This document shows positions 7,568-16,656 of a stretch of 64,000 bases of DNA, one piece after another; positions within the stretch are counted from its first letter, which is position 1; each line of letters begins with the position of its first letter. The notes beneath the pieces were generated by a model. The model saw only the letters and a list, made by a program, of their open reading frames with translations, was not told the origin of the DNA and did no database searches. Source of the stretch: Gemmatimonadota bacterium. Its GTDB lineage: Bacteria > Latescibacterota > UBA2968 > GCA-2709665. Location of the stretch: contig JAPPJY010000003.1 in NCBI GenBank assembly GCA_028874335.1, forward strand, positions 1 to 64,000, read 5' to 3'. The translations under genes were made by a program, and so were the position numbers.

Positions 7568-10234
7568 CTATACAGACACGAAGGCCGAGCCGCGGATGCG
7601 GCAGCTTACCGGCCCCGGAATCGAGCGCAGCGGAAAGTAATGGTGGCGCATACCTCCGCTCTCAATTGAGAATCCCGGGTCCTGCGCTGTCGCCAGCGTG
7701 ACTCCGCGCGCATCGTGGATGACGCGTTCAACCTCACATCCCATCGTCGAACCATCGCCGAATCTTACGATTGCCGTTGATCCCTCAACGCCCGTGGTGT
7801 CGACGATGCCCCCGATCGCCACCAGGCCGTCAAGCGGGTCTCCGTCGGCCTTCCTGAGTACACCCGCCACCTCAAGATCATAGCTACAACCGCACGCAAC
7901 CACCGTGTCTTTCCATCTCAACTCGTCCCCGCCCCAGAGCCCCGCGAACACGAGGGCGCCGTCCCGTTCCCGAGCGAAACCGAACTCGCCCTTCATGCTG
8001 AGATTTCCCACCTCCAGCGGTTCATCGTTCCATACCGGACGATGTACGATGTGGTCCGTATACCCTTCATGTCTGACCTCGATTGCGATTGTCCGATCGT
8101 CCGCGTACACCTGCCGGACCGACTCAATGAACGGGTGCGGGTCGAAGGGCTCGTGAACCGCGGCGAACACGCTTGAATGAGGCGCCCGTCCCTGGCGCCG
8201 GGCCAGAAAAACGGGCATCCTGAACCGGTCCAGTTCGTCTTCGTTCTCGTCCGTTCGCCGTACCGATGGCGCGTCGCCCACGAACACGTCGGCTTCTGAC
8301 AGTCCCGGGAGATGGCACCGCAATCCGGATCGTGAACCCGCCAGACCGAGACTCAGACTCACACCGTGTTCAACCCACGCGCGCGATACATTCTGGACGA
8401 ATCCATAGGCTATATTCAGTCCTTCGGCGTCCCCCCGGTCCCCTTCAAATTCGGGCAGCCGTACCGCGACACCGTCCAGCAGGTGGCGTCCGGCGGGTTC
8501 CAGCGGCACGTCAAGGCTGATCCATCCGTCACGGTCCGCGCTCCCGTGCAGCGTCCAGTCGTGACGCGCGCCTCCCCGCACACGGAATATATCCAGAGCA
8601 TACGAATTCCCGTCGCCGGCATTGGCCAGCATGACCATTCGCCGGTATTCCCGCGCCAGGCCCGGGTAAGCGCGCTCCCCGCTTGCTTCCATCCACTGAA
8701 CCGTTCCGTTCGTCGTCTCATACGCCAGGAGTCCGCCTCGAGAGGGCCCTCGGTTTCCTCTCGTGTATTGTTCCTGCCCGTCGACGACCACCGTATTATG
8801 CGCCAGCGTGCTTACGGTCCACGGTCTGTACCGGGTATGGGTATAACCCAGGTCGGAAAGCAGCTCCTCTCCAAACGCGTGCAGCATCACGTTCAGCATG
8901 TCCGCGTGATCGTGTCCGTGGCCGCCTTCCGAGAAATGAAGGTGCACCTGCGTCTGACGCGTCTTCTCACCCAACCCGAGCCATGCATGCCCCATACCGG
9001 CGTACAGGGCCGGGCGCATGCGTTCCGTGGGCTTCAGATCCTCAAACCTCGCCCAGGAATCGTGCACGGGTATCAGCCTGCCGTCGGGGTACCTGAAGCG
9101 GTCGAGAATCGCCATGCATCGTTCCGCATCGGGGAATTCGCGAACCGGATCCAGATCGTCGAAGCGTCTGCCGTCGTCCGGATCCAGATAGCCCGGCGGA
9201 TCGGAATATCCGGCAAGGGCTTCCATGACGCGCAGCAGGCCCGACAGTGTATACCGATGGTACGACGGGCTGCCCTGGCACCAGAATCCTTCCGCCGAGA
9301 ATCGCCGGAAGAGGCCGTGTGCGCACCGAACCGCGCGGTGAACCAGAGCGGGGTCTTCCATGACGCGGCCCGCAACCGCGTATCCTTCGTAGGTCTCCGG
9401 GCTGGCATTGGTGTACAGAATTCCATGGACGGCGTCCTGCCGGATTCCTCCCCGGATAAACCCGTCCTCGATGCGGCGGCGGACATCCTCGCCTCGTTCT
9501 TTCGAGAGCCGCCTCAGTTCGCCGCTTTCCCGAATTGAATCGTACGCGTAGATCAGCTGCGTGGGAATCTCGGCGTAGCGCCACTCTCCCCACTTTCCTC
9601 CGCGTCGTGGAAAGGGCGGGTTCATACACACCCGCTTTTCTGCATTCGCCACGTCCGTCCAAACCAGAAACCCCGGATAATATCGCGCAAATGCGTCCAG
9701 AATCAACGCCGCCCGGCGGGCATATCGTTGCCGGCCGGTGACCTGATACAGTTGACCGAGATCACGCGTGCGGTTTGCAAGATAGAACCGCGCGCACCAC
9801 CATGCCCTGGCGCGGAAGAAAAATCGTCTTCCGGACCCATCCTCGTAGAACGGGTATTCGACTTCGATTCCAAGTGGATTCAACAGGCGCAGGGTCCTGT
9901 TCTCCACAAACCTGCGCCCGGGATAGACCGCTGCGCAATGGCGGCACCGCACGCGGAACGGGTCCTCGATCGTCCAGTCGAGTTGCCGTTCTCTGACGCC
10001 CGTACTGCAACCGGCGCACGCCACGTACCGGAAACCCGTACGATCCGGAACCACGGCAACCAGTTCGTCCTCCGACAACGCCATCAGCGGCGCAACGGCC
10101 CGCTGCAGTCTTTCGAGGGATTCTGCCGATTGCGACCCGCTGAAGACGGGCGGCGGGACCCCGGCGGCCGCGCACCCGCGGGGCCGGAGCCAGCAAAAGA
10201 TGAGAATGCCGACCAGCACACCGAATCCATCCAT
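7568..10234 (-). CDS. Heparinase II/III-like polysaccharide lyase
   Basis: A predicted exported enzyme of 888 residues, expected to cleave uronate-containing polysaccharide by beta-elimination. The N-terminus from the ATG at 10234 is hydrophobic (GVLVGILIFCWL), probably a signal peptide. A four-cysteine knuckle follows (CAGC, then CRHC about 20 residues on), as in many lyases of this type from Planctomycetes-like bacteria. An all-alpha toroid region comes next, then the heparinase II/III signature GGHGHDHADMLNVML and a beta-sandwich C-terminus. The product would be an unsaturated uronic acid, which fits the uronate and keto-acid enzymes elsewhere in this window. The substrate cannot be named. 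An in-frame TTG at 10246 is a less likely start. Confidence 0.8.
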   Translation of the reverse strand: MDGFGVLVGILIFCWLRPRGCAAAGVPPPVFSGSQSAESLERLQRAVAPLMALSEDELVAVVPDRTGFRYVACAGCSTGVRERQLDWTIEDPFRVRCRHCAAVYPGRRFVENRTLRLLNPLGIEVEYPFYEDGSGRRFFFRARAWWCARFYLANRTRDLGQLYQVTGRQRYARRAALILDAFARYYPGFLVWTDVANAEKRVCMNPPFPRRGGKWGEWRYAEIPTQLIYAYDSIRESGELRRLSKERGEDVRRRIEDGFIRGGIRQDAVHGILYTNASPETYEGYAVAGRVMEDPALVHRAVRCAHGLFRRFSAEGFWCQGSPSYHRYTLSGLLRVMEALAGYSDPPGYLDPDDGRRFDDLDPVREFPDAERCMAILDRFRYPDGRLIPVHDSWARFEDLKPTERMRPALYAGMGHAWLGLGEKTRQTQVHLHFSEGGHGHDHADMLNVMLHAFGEELLSDLGYTHTRYRPWTVSTLAHNTVVVDGQEQYTRGNRGPSRGGLLAYETTNGTVQWMEASGERAYPGLAREYRRMVMLANAGDGNSYALDIFRVRGGARHDWTLHGSADRDGWISLDVPLEPAGRHLLDGVAVRLPEFEGDRGDAEGLNIAYGFVQNVSRAWVEHGVSLSLGLAGSRSGLRCHLPGLSEADVFVGDAPSVRRTDENEDELDRFRMPVFLARRQGRAPHSSVFAAVHEPFDPHPFIESVRQVYADDRTIAIEVRHEGYTDHIVHRPVWNDEPLEVGNLSMKGEFGFARERDGALVFAGLWGGDELRWKDTVVACGCSYDLEVAGVLRKADGDPLDGLVAIGGIVDTTGVEGSTAIVRFGDGSTMGCEVERVIHDARGVTLATAQDPGFSIESGGMRHHYFPLRSIPGPVSCRIRGSAFVSV

Positions 10235-10419
10235 TGCCCAATCCAATCGCTATGGTTATCTTGCAGTGACGAACGCGGAAAGAGACCGTTCGCCAGGGTC
10301 TGGATGCCGAAACCGGAACGCTTCACCCGGGCACCGGTCTCCCCTGACAGAATCCGGAAGTGGACACCTACGGTACGGGTTTCCGCGGCCACGGCGACGG
10401 CCGAAAAAGGAGAACCACC

Positions 10420-11292
10420 ATGCAAGCCGACGTACGAATCGACCCGAATGAAGAGATCGGTTTCATGAACCTGGACGAAACCGACTACGGCAGCCTTTCC
10501 ACGGGAGAACGGATCCGGCGCCTGGAGGTGGAGGGGTACGTCGTTCTTCCGGACGTCCTCGACGCGGAACACATGGACCGGATCAGGCGCGAAATGGCCG
10601 ATGCGCCGATGCAGACGAAGGATTACAGCGACGCGCAGACCTTTTGCTTGGAGCCGCAATGGCGCAGCCGGGCCCTGGCCGAACTGATCGCGCATCCACC
10701 CATGATCGCGTTCCTGGAAACGCTGCTCGGCGACGACATCGTGTTCACCCGGGGACTCTTCACAAGGACGCTCTCCGGGTCGCCGCCCATCTCGCTGCAC
10801 ACCGACGGGCAGCCGTTCGGATCTTCCATCTTCGGTTACGAGGGCAGCTGTCCGCGCCTGCTGCGTGTTCTGTACTACCTTGACGATCTGACGCCGGAGC
10901 GGGCGCCGTTCCGCCTGGTTCCGCGGTCTCACCTGTCGTTTCACGCGGAAGCCAACCCGTACGTGCGTTACAAGTACCACCCGGGCGAGGTCACACTTTG
11001 CGTGAAGGCGGGTACCGCGCTGGTTATCCCCATCAACCTGTTCCACGGCACCCATCCGAACAGGTCGCGTTCCCAACGCACGCTGGTTCAACTGGGGTAC
11101 CGGCCGGCGTGGGCGGGTCCCATACAACCGATGCCGGAGTGGGACCCGGAACGTGTGTCCGCCGCGCCGGCGGCAACCAGGCGTTTTCTGCAGAGCCCGA
11201 ACACAACCGGACTGGACTGGAACCAGCCCCACAAACCCAGGGGGATGAAAACCGACGCAACCGCAATCGACCCAGGGCGATGGGAGGGCTGA
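10420..11292 (+). CDS. Phytanoyl-CoA dioxygenase (PhyH) family protein
   Basis: A Fe(II)/2-oxoglutarate-dependent oxygenase of 290 residues. The metal-binding HxD is H127/D129 (LHTDGQ). The distal His is in LFHGTHPNRS, followed by an Arg suited to bind 2-oxoglutarate. The start is fixed by AAAGGAG 6-11 bases before the ATG at 10420. The gene has a strong terminator behind it and is a single-gene unit. Members of this family hydroxylate many small molecules, so the substrate cannot be deduced. It is one of five PhyH proteins in the window. Confidence 0.85.
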   Translation: MQADVRIDPNEEIGFMNLDETDYGSLSTGERIRRLEVEGYVVLPDVLDAEHMDRIRREMADAPMQTKDYSDAQTFCLEPQWRSRALAELIAHPPMIAFLETLLGDDIVFTRGLFTRTLSGSPPISLHTDGQPFGSSIFGYEGSCPRLLRVLYYLDDLTPERAPFRLVPRSHLSFHAEANPYVRYKYHPGEVTLCVKAGTALVIPINLFHGTHPNRSRSQRTLVQLGYRPAWAGPIQPMPEWDPERVSAAPAATRRFLQSPNTTGLDWNQPHKPRGMKTDATAIDPGRWEG

Positions 11293-11327
11293 ACCGGGCC
11301 GAAACCGGAACTGAAACTCCAGAACCG

Positions 11328-11366
11328 AAAAAGCCCGAAGCCATTGGTTTGGCCGGGCTTTTTCCT
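11328..11366. terminator. Bidirectional intrinsic terminator between convergent PhyH genes
   Basis: AAAAAGCCCG (11328-11337) pairs with CGGGCTTTTT (11354-11363). A-tract and T-tract on both sides let it stop transcription from either strand. Confidence 0.85.
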
Positions 11367-11391
11367 TTTCGAGTCCTGGATGACCTGCAGG

Positions 11392-12207
11392 TTATCTCCT
11401 GTTTGGAAGGATCCAGACGTCCCTGAAAAACCTCTGACGCGCTTCCGCCATTCCACCGATAACGACGGGATTCATGCAGGGTTTGGGTTCGTGGAACCGG
11501 ACCGTCACGTAGTTGTAAGCGATCAGCACAGCACAGCGGGGATTGTCCGGGTTCGTCCAGGCCGACCCCGTATGTCGCACCCCCTCCGAGAATACGACAA
11601 GACTTCCCGGCGGACACCCGTAGGTCTCCCAGAGTCCCGATTCAGGGTCGTCTGCCCTTTCCGGCCAGTTCCCGTCCTGGGCCGAAACCAGATTGGCTTT
11701 GTGCGACCCGGGCACCAGGCACGTGCCGCCCTCGCCTTTCCTGACTTCGTTCAGTTCCCATACGATGCGCGTCATCCCGCTGTAGATCCGCCCGTTATGA
11801 AAGCGGTAGGAAACGGACGGATCGAGATTCGTGCCGCCCACGTGGGGACGCCACTGATTCGCGGTCGTCTCGGCCGATCGGGCCGAAACGAAGACGCTCT
11901 CCAGACGGATGCGGTCGCGCTCGGGATGAATCACCTCCTGCAGAATCCCCATGACTCTCGGATGATCGATGAGGAATTCCGCGGGACCCGCAATGGGCGC
12001 CCTCAGGTGTTCGGCCAGCCCATCGGGATCTCTCGTATAGACGTCGACGTGCTCGCGAACGCGCTGCACTTCATCCCCTGTGAGCACTCCCGGGATGACG
12101 AGAAAGCCCTTGAGGTCGAAGAGGAATTTTTCGTATTCCGTCATGGGTTCAATCGGAGCGGATTCGACGGTTTCGCTTACGTCCGTTCGTCCGTTCGTGG
12201 TTTTCAT
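11392..12207 (-). CDS. PhyH-family protein with HxG in place of HxD
   Basis: A 271-residue member of the phytanoyl-CoA dioxygenase superfamily. The fold marks are present: LKGFLVIPGVLT near the N-terminus, GGTCLVPGSHK in the middle, and the distal His in VVFSEGVRHTGSAW. At the expected facial-triad position I read PHVGGTN (H122, V123, G124), so the usual Asp or Glu is missing. Glycine or alanine there is characteristic of Fe/2OG halogenases, though a divergent hydroxylase using another carboxylate (for example D129) is equally possible. GAGGAGC lies 7 bases upstream of the ATG. It is convergent with the PhyH gene at 10420. Confidence 0.75.
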   Translation of the reverse strand: MKTTNGRTDVSETVESAPIEPMTEYEKFLFDLKGFLVIPGVLTGDEVQRVREHVDVYTRDPDGLAEHLRAPIAGPAEFLIDHPRVMGILQEVIHPERDRIRLESVFVSARSAETTANQWRPHVGGTNLDPSVSYRFHNGRIYSGMTRIVWELNEVRKGEGGTCLVPGSHKANLVSAQDGNWPERADDPESGLWETYGCPPGSLVVFSEGVRHTGSAWTNPDNPRCAVLIAYNYVTVRFHEPKPCMNPVVIGGMAEARQRFFRDVWILPNRR

Positions 12208-12314
12208 TGCAAGCGCTCCTCACAGGGTCGGTCGGGTTGCGGCCGGTTCATCATACAGGTCCGGCGCGAGCCGCATTCAGGAACCGAACGGAACCGGAAT
12301 ATCACCCGAAGGGA

Positions 12315-13493
12315 TCAGGCGTCCCCCGTTTTCCTGAACAGAAAGATGTATTCATGTTTAAAGACATAGAAGCCGCCGGCGAGGGCGCGGTAACGCCAGA
12401 GTTCCGCCTGATTGCGCTTGGACCGGGTCTCCTCGAAGTTCTTGACAACGATACTCTTCAGTGCGAATGGTCTGCTGAGCACTTCGTTCATACAATAGAA
12501 ACCCAGCGGGATCCACTCTCCCCTTGAATATTTGTCTCCGACGACCAGCGCAAGGTATCGACCGGTCTCCAGGTACCGTGTCAGGTTGTCCACGGTCTGG
12601 CCGAACATGCGGAGAAACTCATCCGTACTCCCTGCGTTCGAGAGATCGTCACCGTCTGCCGAGAATCTGATGATGTCGTGGTAAGGGGGATGCATGATCA
12701 GGAGTTGCGCCTTCTCAACCCCGTGCTTCATCAGGATGCCGCGGACGTCCATTTCGCGGCTGTCGCCGACTTCGATTCCCGTCGTCACATCCTCCTGATT
12801 GGGCGTTGCATCCACGAGCTTTTGCGCTTCCGCGGCGATTTCCTCATTCAGTTCCAGGCCGATGCCGTTGCGCCCGAGCCGCCTGCACTCGATCAGCGTC
12901 GTCCCGCTGCCCGCAAACGCATCGACCACCCAGTCATGACGGCGGGTGTAGCGAAGCATCAGCTGTTGAGGAATCTGCGGAACGAAATTTCCCCAGTACC
13001 ATCCGAGATGTCCGCCCGATGTGTCCCGTCGATCGATGATCCAGAGACTGTCCGTGACGACGTTCTCGTACTCCTTCCACCTGAGGAGATTGATGTCGTT
13101 GATCGCCGTCTTCCTCACCGCCTGGACGCCTTTACGCAACCGCCTGACGTAATACCTTGCGCGTTCGACCGTCTGCGCTTCCAGGATCTGATTCAGTTCC
13201 GATACAAGCACATCCCTGCGCAGGGACACCGTATCGGCGCCCGGGCTTATCTTCGAGGCTCCGCCGGAACCGCGTTCGGGAGATTCGATAACCTTCCGGA
13301 CGCGCAGCGTTTTGCTGCGCAGAGAATCCACGTCCGTCTGGCCATAGATATCGTCGATCGCCTGAACGAACTTCAGTCTGTCGAATAACGCGCTCCCGTA
13401 ACCCAGCGGCGACGCCGTCAGGTCGTCGGTATACTGCGCTCCCTGCTCGCTCGTTTCCCGCACGGGGCCTGTTCCCTGGATGTTGGTGGACAC
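12315..13493 (-). CDS. Orphan site-specific DNA methyltransferase (N4-cytosine / N6-adenine type)
   Basis: An amino-methyltransferase of 392 residues. SAM-binding motif I is DAFAGSGTT (about residues 191-199) and the catalytic motif IV is HPPY (268-271). A motif X-like segment (GWYWGNFVPQIP) lies before motif I, so the order X-I-IV resembles the gamma class. The N-terminal 150 residues are of unknown fold and could recognise the target. I chose the GTG at 13493, preceded by AAGGA, because the longer frame to 13655 would run through the tRNA-Val terminator. No restriction nuclease is adjacent, so it may be an orphan epigenetic enzyme rather than half of a restriction system. Motif IV HPPY rather than DPPY or SPPY is slightly unusual. 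Confidence 0.78.
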   Translation of the reverse strand: MSTNIQGTGPVRETSEQGAQYTDDLTASPLGYGSALFDRLKFVQAIDDIYGQTDVDSLRSKTLRVRKVIESPERGSGGASKISPGADTVSLRRDVLVSELNQILEAQTVERARYYVRRLRKGVQAVRKTAINDINLLRWKEYENVVTDSLWIIDRRDTSGGHLGWYWGNFVPQIPQQLMLRYTRRHDWVVDAFAGSGTTLIECRRLGRNGIGLELNEEIAAEAQKLVDATPNQEDVTTGIEVGDSREMDVRGILMKHGVEKAQLLIMHPPYHDIIRFSADGDDLSNAGSTDEFLRMFGQTVDNLTRYLETGRYLALVVGDKYSRGEWIPLGFYCMNEVLSRPFALKSIVVKNFEETRSKRNQAELWRYRALAGGFYVFKHEYIFLFRKTGDA

Positions 13494-13628
13494 GGGTCCT
13501 TGCGGACGGCGCTGACGGTTCGCGACGCTGCCCGGACCTGCGGTATGGTACTGAATTGTGACGGCTGATGCAAGAACAACAACGAAAACACCCGGACCCG
13601 GATGTAGCGCCGCTACCGACGAACATGC

Positions 13629-13661
13629 AAAAGGGGCCCGTGATGGATTCATCACAGGCCC
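13629..13661 (-). terminator. Intrinsic terminator after tRNA-Val
   Basis: On the minus strand GGGCCTGTGATG pairs with CATCACGGGCCC across a 4-base loop and runs into TTTT. It lies 22 bp after the tRNA, inside the spurious 5' extension of the methyltransferase frame. Confidence 0.8.
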
Positions 13662-13682
13662 ATTAATATCAGCAATTTAAAA

Positions 13683-13759
13683 TGGTGGGCGATACTGGAC
13701 TCGAACCAGTGACCTCTTGCATGTCAAGCAAGCACTCTAACCACCTGAGCTAATCGCCC
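13683..13759 (-). tRNA. tRNA-Val (GAC)
   Basis: Cloverleaf read on the minus strand: acceptor GGGCGAT pairing with ATCGCCC, anticodon stem CTTGC/GCAAG around the loop TTGACAT (anticodon GAC), and TTCGAGT T-loop. Discriminator A and CCA are encoded (CCA at 13685-13683). Confidence 0.95.
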
Positions 13760-13875
13760 ATCCGCTTTCAACCCTCAATTCCGGTTCGCAAATCTACACG
13801 AAACCGTGGGCGAAGTCAAGCGGAATGTGGGATTGCGACGCCCAATCGGACCACTCCGGTTTCAGTCGTTTGACC

Positions 13876-13906
13876 TTGACATCCCTGTTCGATGAACGAA
13901 TATTAA
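13876..13906 (+). promoter_or_regulatory. Possible promoter of the Gfo/Idh gene at 14035
   Basis: TTGACA (13876-13881) followed after 19 bp by TATTAA (13901-13906). The spacing is longer than ideal, so the assignment is tentative. Confidence 0.35.
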
Positions 13907-14034
13907 CGATCCCGCGTCCGAAGATGCATCGTCGGGTTTCCGGAGCGTCCGGCGCGGCAAAGGCCCGGGCCGTGTGCGCCCGGAATCGTCGCTCGGGGAT
14001 CGGGTACACCAATTATAGAAGGATTGACAATACC

Positions 14035-15117
14035 ATGAAAACCTATCAAGCCGCTCTCGTCGGTTGCAGCAGAATGGGCGCCTTCATCGACAACGAAGTG
14101 CCGCCTTCATTCGGCGCCTATTCGCATGCCGCGGGATACGAGGCGTGCGAGCGAACGGAACTGATCGCCTGTTCGGATTTGCGCACGGAAGCGATGAGGC
14201 AGGTCGGCATCCGGTACGGGGTCCCTGAACAAAGGCAGTACCTCGACTACAGTGAGATGATCGAACGCGAGCAACCGGATATCGTCAGCGTAGCCACGCA
14301 GCCCGAACATCGCGCCGGGATCGTTGTCTTCGCGGCCGAACGTGGAGTCCGCGCGATCTATGGCGAAAAGGCCATGGCCGCATCGCTCGACGAAGCCGAC
14401 GCGATGGTGGAGGCGGTCGAGCGGGCGGGCGCGGTTTTCAATATGGGCACGAACCGGCGCTGGCATCCGGGATACGATGCGATGGCGGACGTGATCGACA
14501 GCGGACGCATAGGCCGGTTGAGATCGCTGATCGCGCATCAGACGGGCCCGCTGTTCAATGGCGCCAGCCACAGCTTCGACCTGCTGATGAGGCTCAACGG
14601 CGACAATCCCGTGGCGTGGGTCCAGGCCCATCTGCCGAACGGAGACCGGGTGATCGACGGCGAACGCCTGACCGAGGACCCGGTTGGACACGGGATCCTG
14701 CAGTTCGAAAACGGCGTCACCGCATACGCGCTCAATTCAGGGCGCGGCATGGAAGTGGAGGCCGTGGGCGACGCGGGCGTGGTCACGGGCCTGCTCAACG
14801 ACAAAGAGTGGCACCTGCGCGAACACGGCGCCAGGGACCACCGCGGACGGTCCGTGCTTGTGCCGGGGAAATTTCCGCCATTCGAGCGGGCCAGTTCAAC
14901 CGTTCGGCTGATCGAAGACCTCGTGCGCTCGCTGGACACCGGAGAACCGCCGCGCGGGGGCGTCAGAACGGCGCGCGCCAATACCGAACTCATCTTCGCG
15001 TTCGTCGAGTCACACGTCCGGGGCGGGGCAAGGGTGGCGTTACCGTTGAGCGGAAGCAAATACCGTCTCCAAAGAGACAGGCCGCCGCGAGAGCCGAAAT
15101 ATCAGCGTCAGGAATGA
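14035..15117 (+). CDS. Gfo/Idh/MocA-family NAD(P)-dependent oxidoreductase
   Basis: A 360-residue cytoplasmic dehydrogenase, probably acting on a sugar, inositol or sugar-acid derivative. The Rossmann start is AALVGCSRMG (residues 6-15); the usual EKP motif appears as YGEKAMA, with the catalytic-type Lys kept and Pro replaced by Ala. NRRWHPGYDAM follows in the C-terminal domain. The ATG at 14035 has AAGGA about 9 bases upstream and begins at the start of the domain; the open frame upstream to 13825 is not needed. The substrate is not predictable. Confidence 0.8.
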   Translation: MKTYQAALVGCSRMGAFIDNEVPPSFGAYSHAAGYEACERTELIACSDLRTEAMRQVGIRYGVPEQRQYLDYSEMIEREQPDIVSVATQPEHRAGIVVFAAERGVRAIYGEKAMAASLDEADAMVEAVERAGAVFNMGTNRRWHPGYDAMADVIDSGRIGRLRSLIAHQTGPLFNGASHSFDLLMRLNGDNPVAWVQAHLPNGDRVIDGERLTEDPVGHGILQFENGVTAYALNSGRGMEVEAVGDAGVVTGLLNDKEWHLREHGARDHRGRSVLVPGKFPPFERASSTVRLIEDLVRSLDTGEPPRGGVRTARANTELIFAFVESHVRGGARVALPLSGSKYRLQRDRPPREPKYQRQE

Positions 15118-15168
15118 GCCGGCCGGGACCGGGAACCGGCGTGAGCGTCCATAAGACCGATCCCGTGG

Positions 15169-15552
15169 TTACAAAGGCTCGGATCGGTAGACGATCTGCA
15201 ACAGATTGCCTTCAGGATCCGCCACGAAGTTGAACCGGGTCCCCGCGGACGTCTCCCGGTACGGCCCCACAAACGCGGCGCCACGGTCCTCCAGCATCCT
15301 GGACGCCGAATCGAAATCATCCACTTTCAGCGCAATGTGCCGGATGCCCGCGTCGTCGGCGGCGCAGACCGCGGGCGCCCTGTCGTTTGACGGCAGGAAC
15401 TCCAGAATCCCTCCGCCCGGCAGGCGCACAAAATACGTCAGATTTTCTTCGTTTTCGAGAATCATCTCAAAACCGAGGATGTCGCAGTACCAGCGCGCGA
15501 GCGCTCCGGAGTCGGCAGCAACAATCGCGATATGCTCAATCGACTGGATCAT
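15169..15552 (-). CDS. VOC (glyoxalase/bleomycin-resistance) superfamily protein
   Basis: A 127-residue metal-binding protein of paired beta-alpha-beta-beta-beta units. The four usual ligand positions are filled: H7 (IEHIAI), E51 (ILEFLP), H72 (IRHIAL) and E114 (DPEGNLLQ), so it should bind a divalent metal. Likely roles are lyase, epimerase or dioxygenase chemistry on a small metabolite. The start codon overlaps the stop of the upstream Gfo/Idh gene (ATGA), and GGAGG lies 4 bases before the ATG. Translation is therefore coupled and the pair probably works on the same compound. Confidence 0.82.
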   Translation of the reverse strand: MIQSIEHIAIVAADSGALARWYCDILGFEMILENEENLTYFVRLPGGGILEFLPSNDRAPAVCAADDAGIRHIALKVDDFDSASRMLEDRGAAFVGPYRETSAGTRFNFVADPEGNLLQIVYRSEPL

Positions 15553-16577
15553 ACGTCCTCCATCGTTGACATGCTGATTTCGCGGCCGTTTTTGAGCGAA
15601 GCATCGACCGCGGATGCCACACGGACGACCGCCAGCCCGTCCCGCGGCGTGATCAGCGGCTTCCACAGGTCCAGAACCGCACCCGCGAAGTGCCGTATCA
15701 GCGAGCGCGACATGCCCTCGGTCTGCCCGTGGACGTCCGGCGCGACGGATGTGTCCGGATACGCGGCGTCGCCGCCGCGGTAGACCGCAATACCGGTTTC
15801 GTACGGAAGCACCTCCACCGCACCGGCCGTGCCGCGTATGGTGAACAACTGGTTCTGCGGCCGTCCCGCCATGGTCGGCGAACCCCATACGTTTTCGAGG
15901 ACGGCAACGGCGCCGCAGTCGAAGGTCAGCACGACGACGATGAGGTCCTGCCGGCCGCACCCGCCGGACCGTGCGTAGGCCCTGACCCGGTCGACCGCGC
16001 TGCCGGTCGTCCACAGCGCCAGATCGATGTCGTGGGGCAGCAGCCAGTACGCAAGGGGAAAACGGCCGAGTACCCGATCCACCGCTCCCGGCTGCGAGGA
16101 CCTGCGGCTGTAGATATGGAGGACCTCACCGACGTCTCCGCGGGCGACGGCCTGCCGCATTTCGGCGAAACGGGGGTCGAAACGCAGGCTGTGGCATACC
16201 ATGAGATGGACGCCGGCACGGCCCGCATCATGAACCATCCGGACGGCATCTGAAGGAGACGTCGCCAGCGGCTTTTCCACCAGGACATGCTTCCCGGACG
16301 CCAGGCAGGCGCCAACCGGGTCGGCGTGCGCCCATTCGGACGTGGCAACGACGACCGCTTCGATCCGCGGATGGTCGGCGAGCATGTCGCGGTAACGGGC
16401 GCCGGTATAGAACGGCACCCACAATTCCGTCGCGACGGCTCGGGCGGTGACCTCGCCATGACCGCATACGGCCACCAGATTCGTCAGCGCACACTGATCG
16501 AGGATCCGCGCATAAAGCCCGCCCATCCTGCCGGGGCCGATAACGGCGACACACAATGGTTCTACCGGTTTTGCCAT
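15549..16577 (-). CDS. Gfo/Idh/MocA-family oxidoreductase
   Basis: A 342-residue NAD(P)-dependent dehydrogenase. It shows AVIGPGRMGGLYA (nucleotide-binding loop), VVVATSEWAHAD, and HVLVEKPLA with the conserved EKP. HDIDLALW in the C-terminal half carries the usual substrate-site His. It overlaps the VOC gene by 4 bp and the two form a two-gene unit. It is divergent from the cytochrome c-PQQ dehydrogenase gene. The substrate is unknown; inositol-like or amino-sugar substrates are common for the family. Confidence 0.83.
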   Translation of the reverse strand: MAKPVEPLCVAVIGPGRMGGLYARILDQCALTNLVAVCGHGEVTARAVATELWVPFYTGARYRDMLADHPRIEAVVVATSEWAHADPVGACLASGKHVLVEKPLATSPSDAVRMVHDAGRAGVHLMVCHSLRFDPRFAEMRQAVARGDVGEVLHIYSRRSSQPGAVDRVLGRFPLAYWLLPHDIDLALWTTGSAVDRVRAYARSGGCGRQDLIVVVLTFDCGAVAVLENVWGSPTMAGRPQNQLFTIRGTAGAVEVLPYETGIAVYRGGDAAYPDTSVAPDVHGQTEGMSRSLIRHFAGAVLDLWKPLITPRDGLAVVRVASAVDASLKNGREISMSTMEDV

Positions 16578-16656
16578 AGGATTCCCGCGAATGCGTTGGA
16601 GTCACGTCGCGAGGGATGCTGAACGCGGTCTCTTCGACAACCTGTCAGGAGGGTTT

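Noticed and set aside
15553..16014. 154-codon upstream extension of the VOC protein frame
   Set aside because: It lies out of frame within the Gfo/Idh gene; the ATG at 15552 has GGAGG and overlaps the upstream stop codon.
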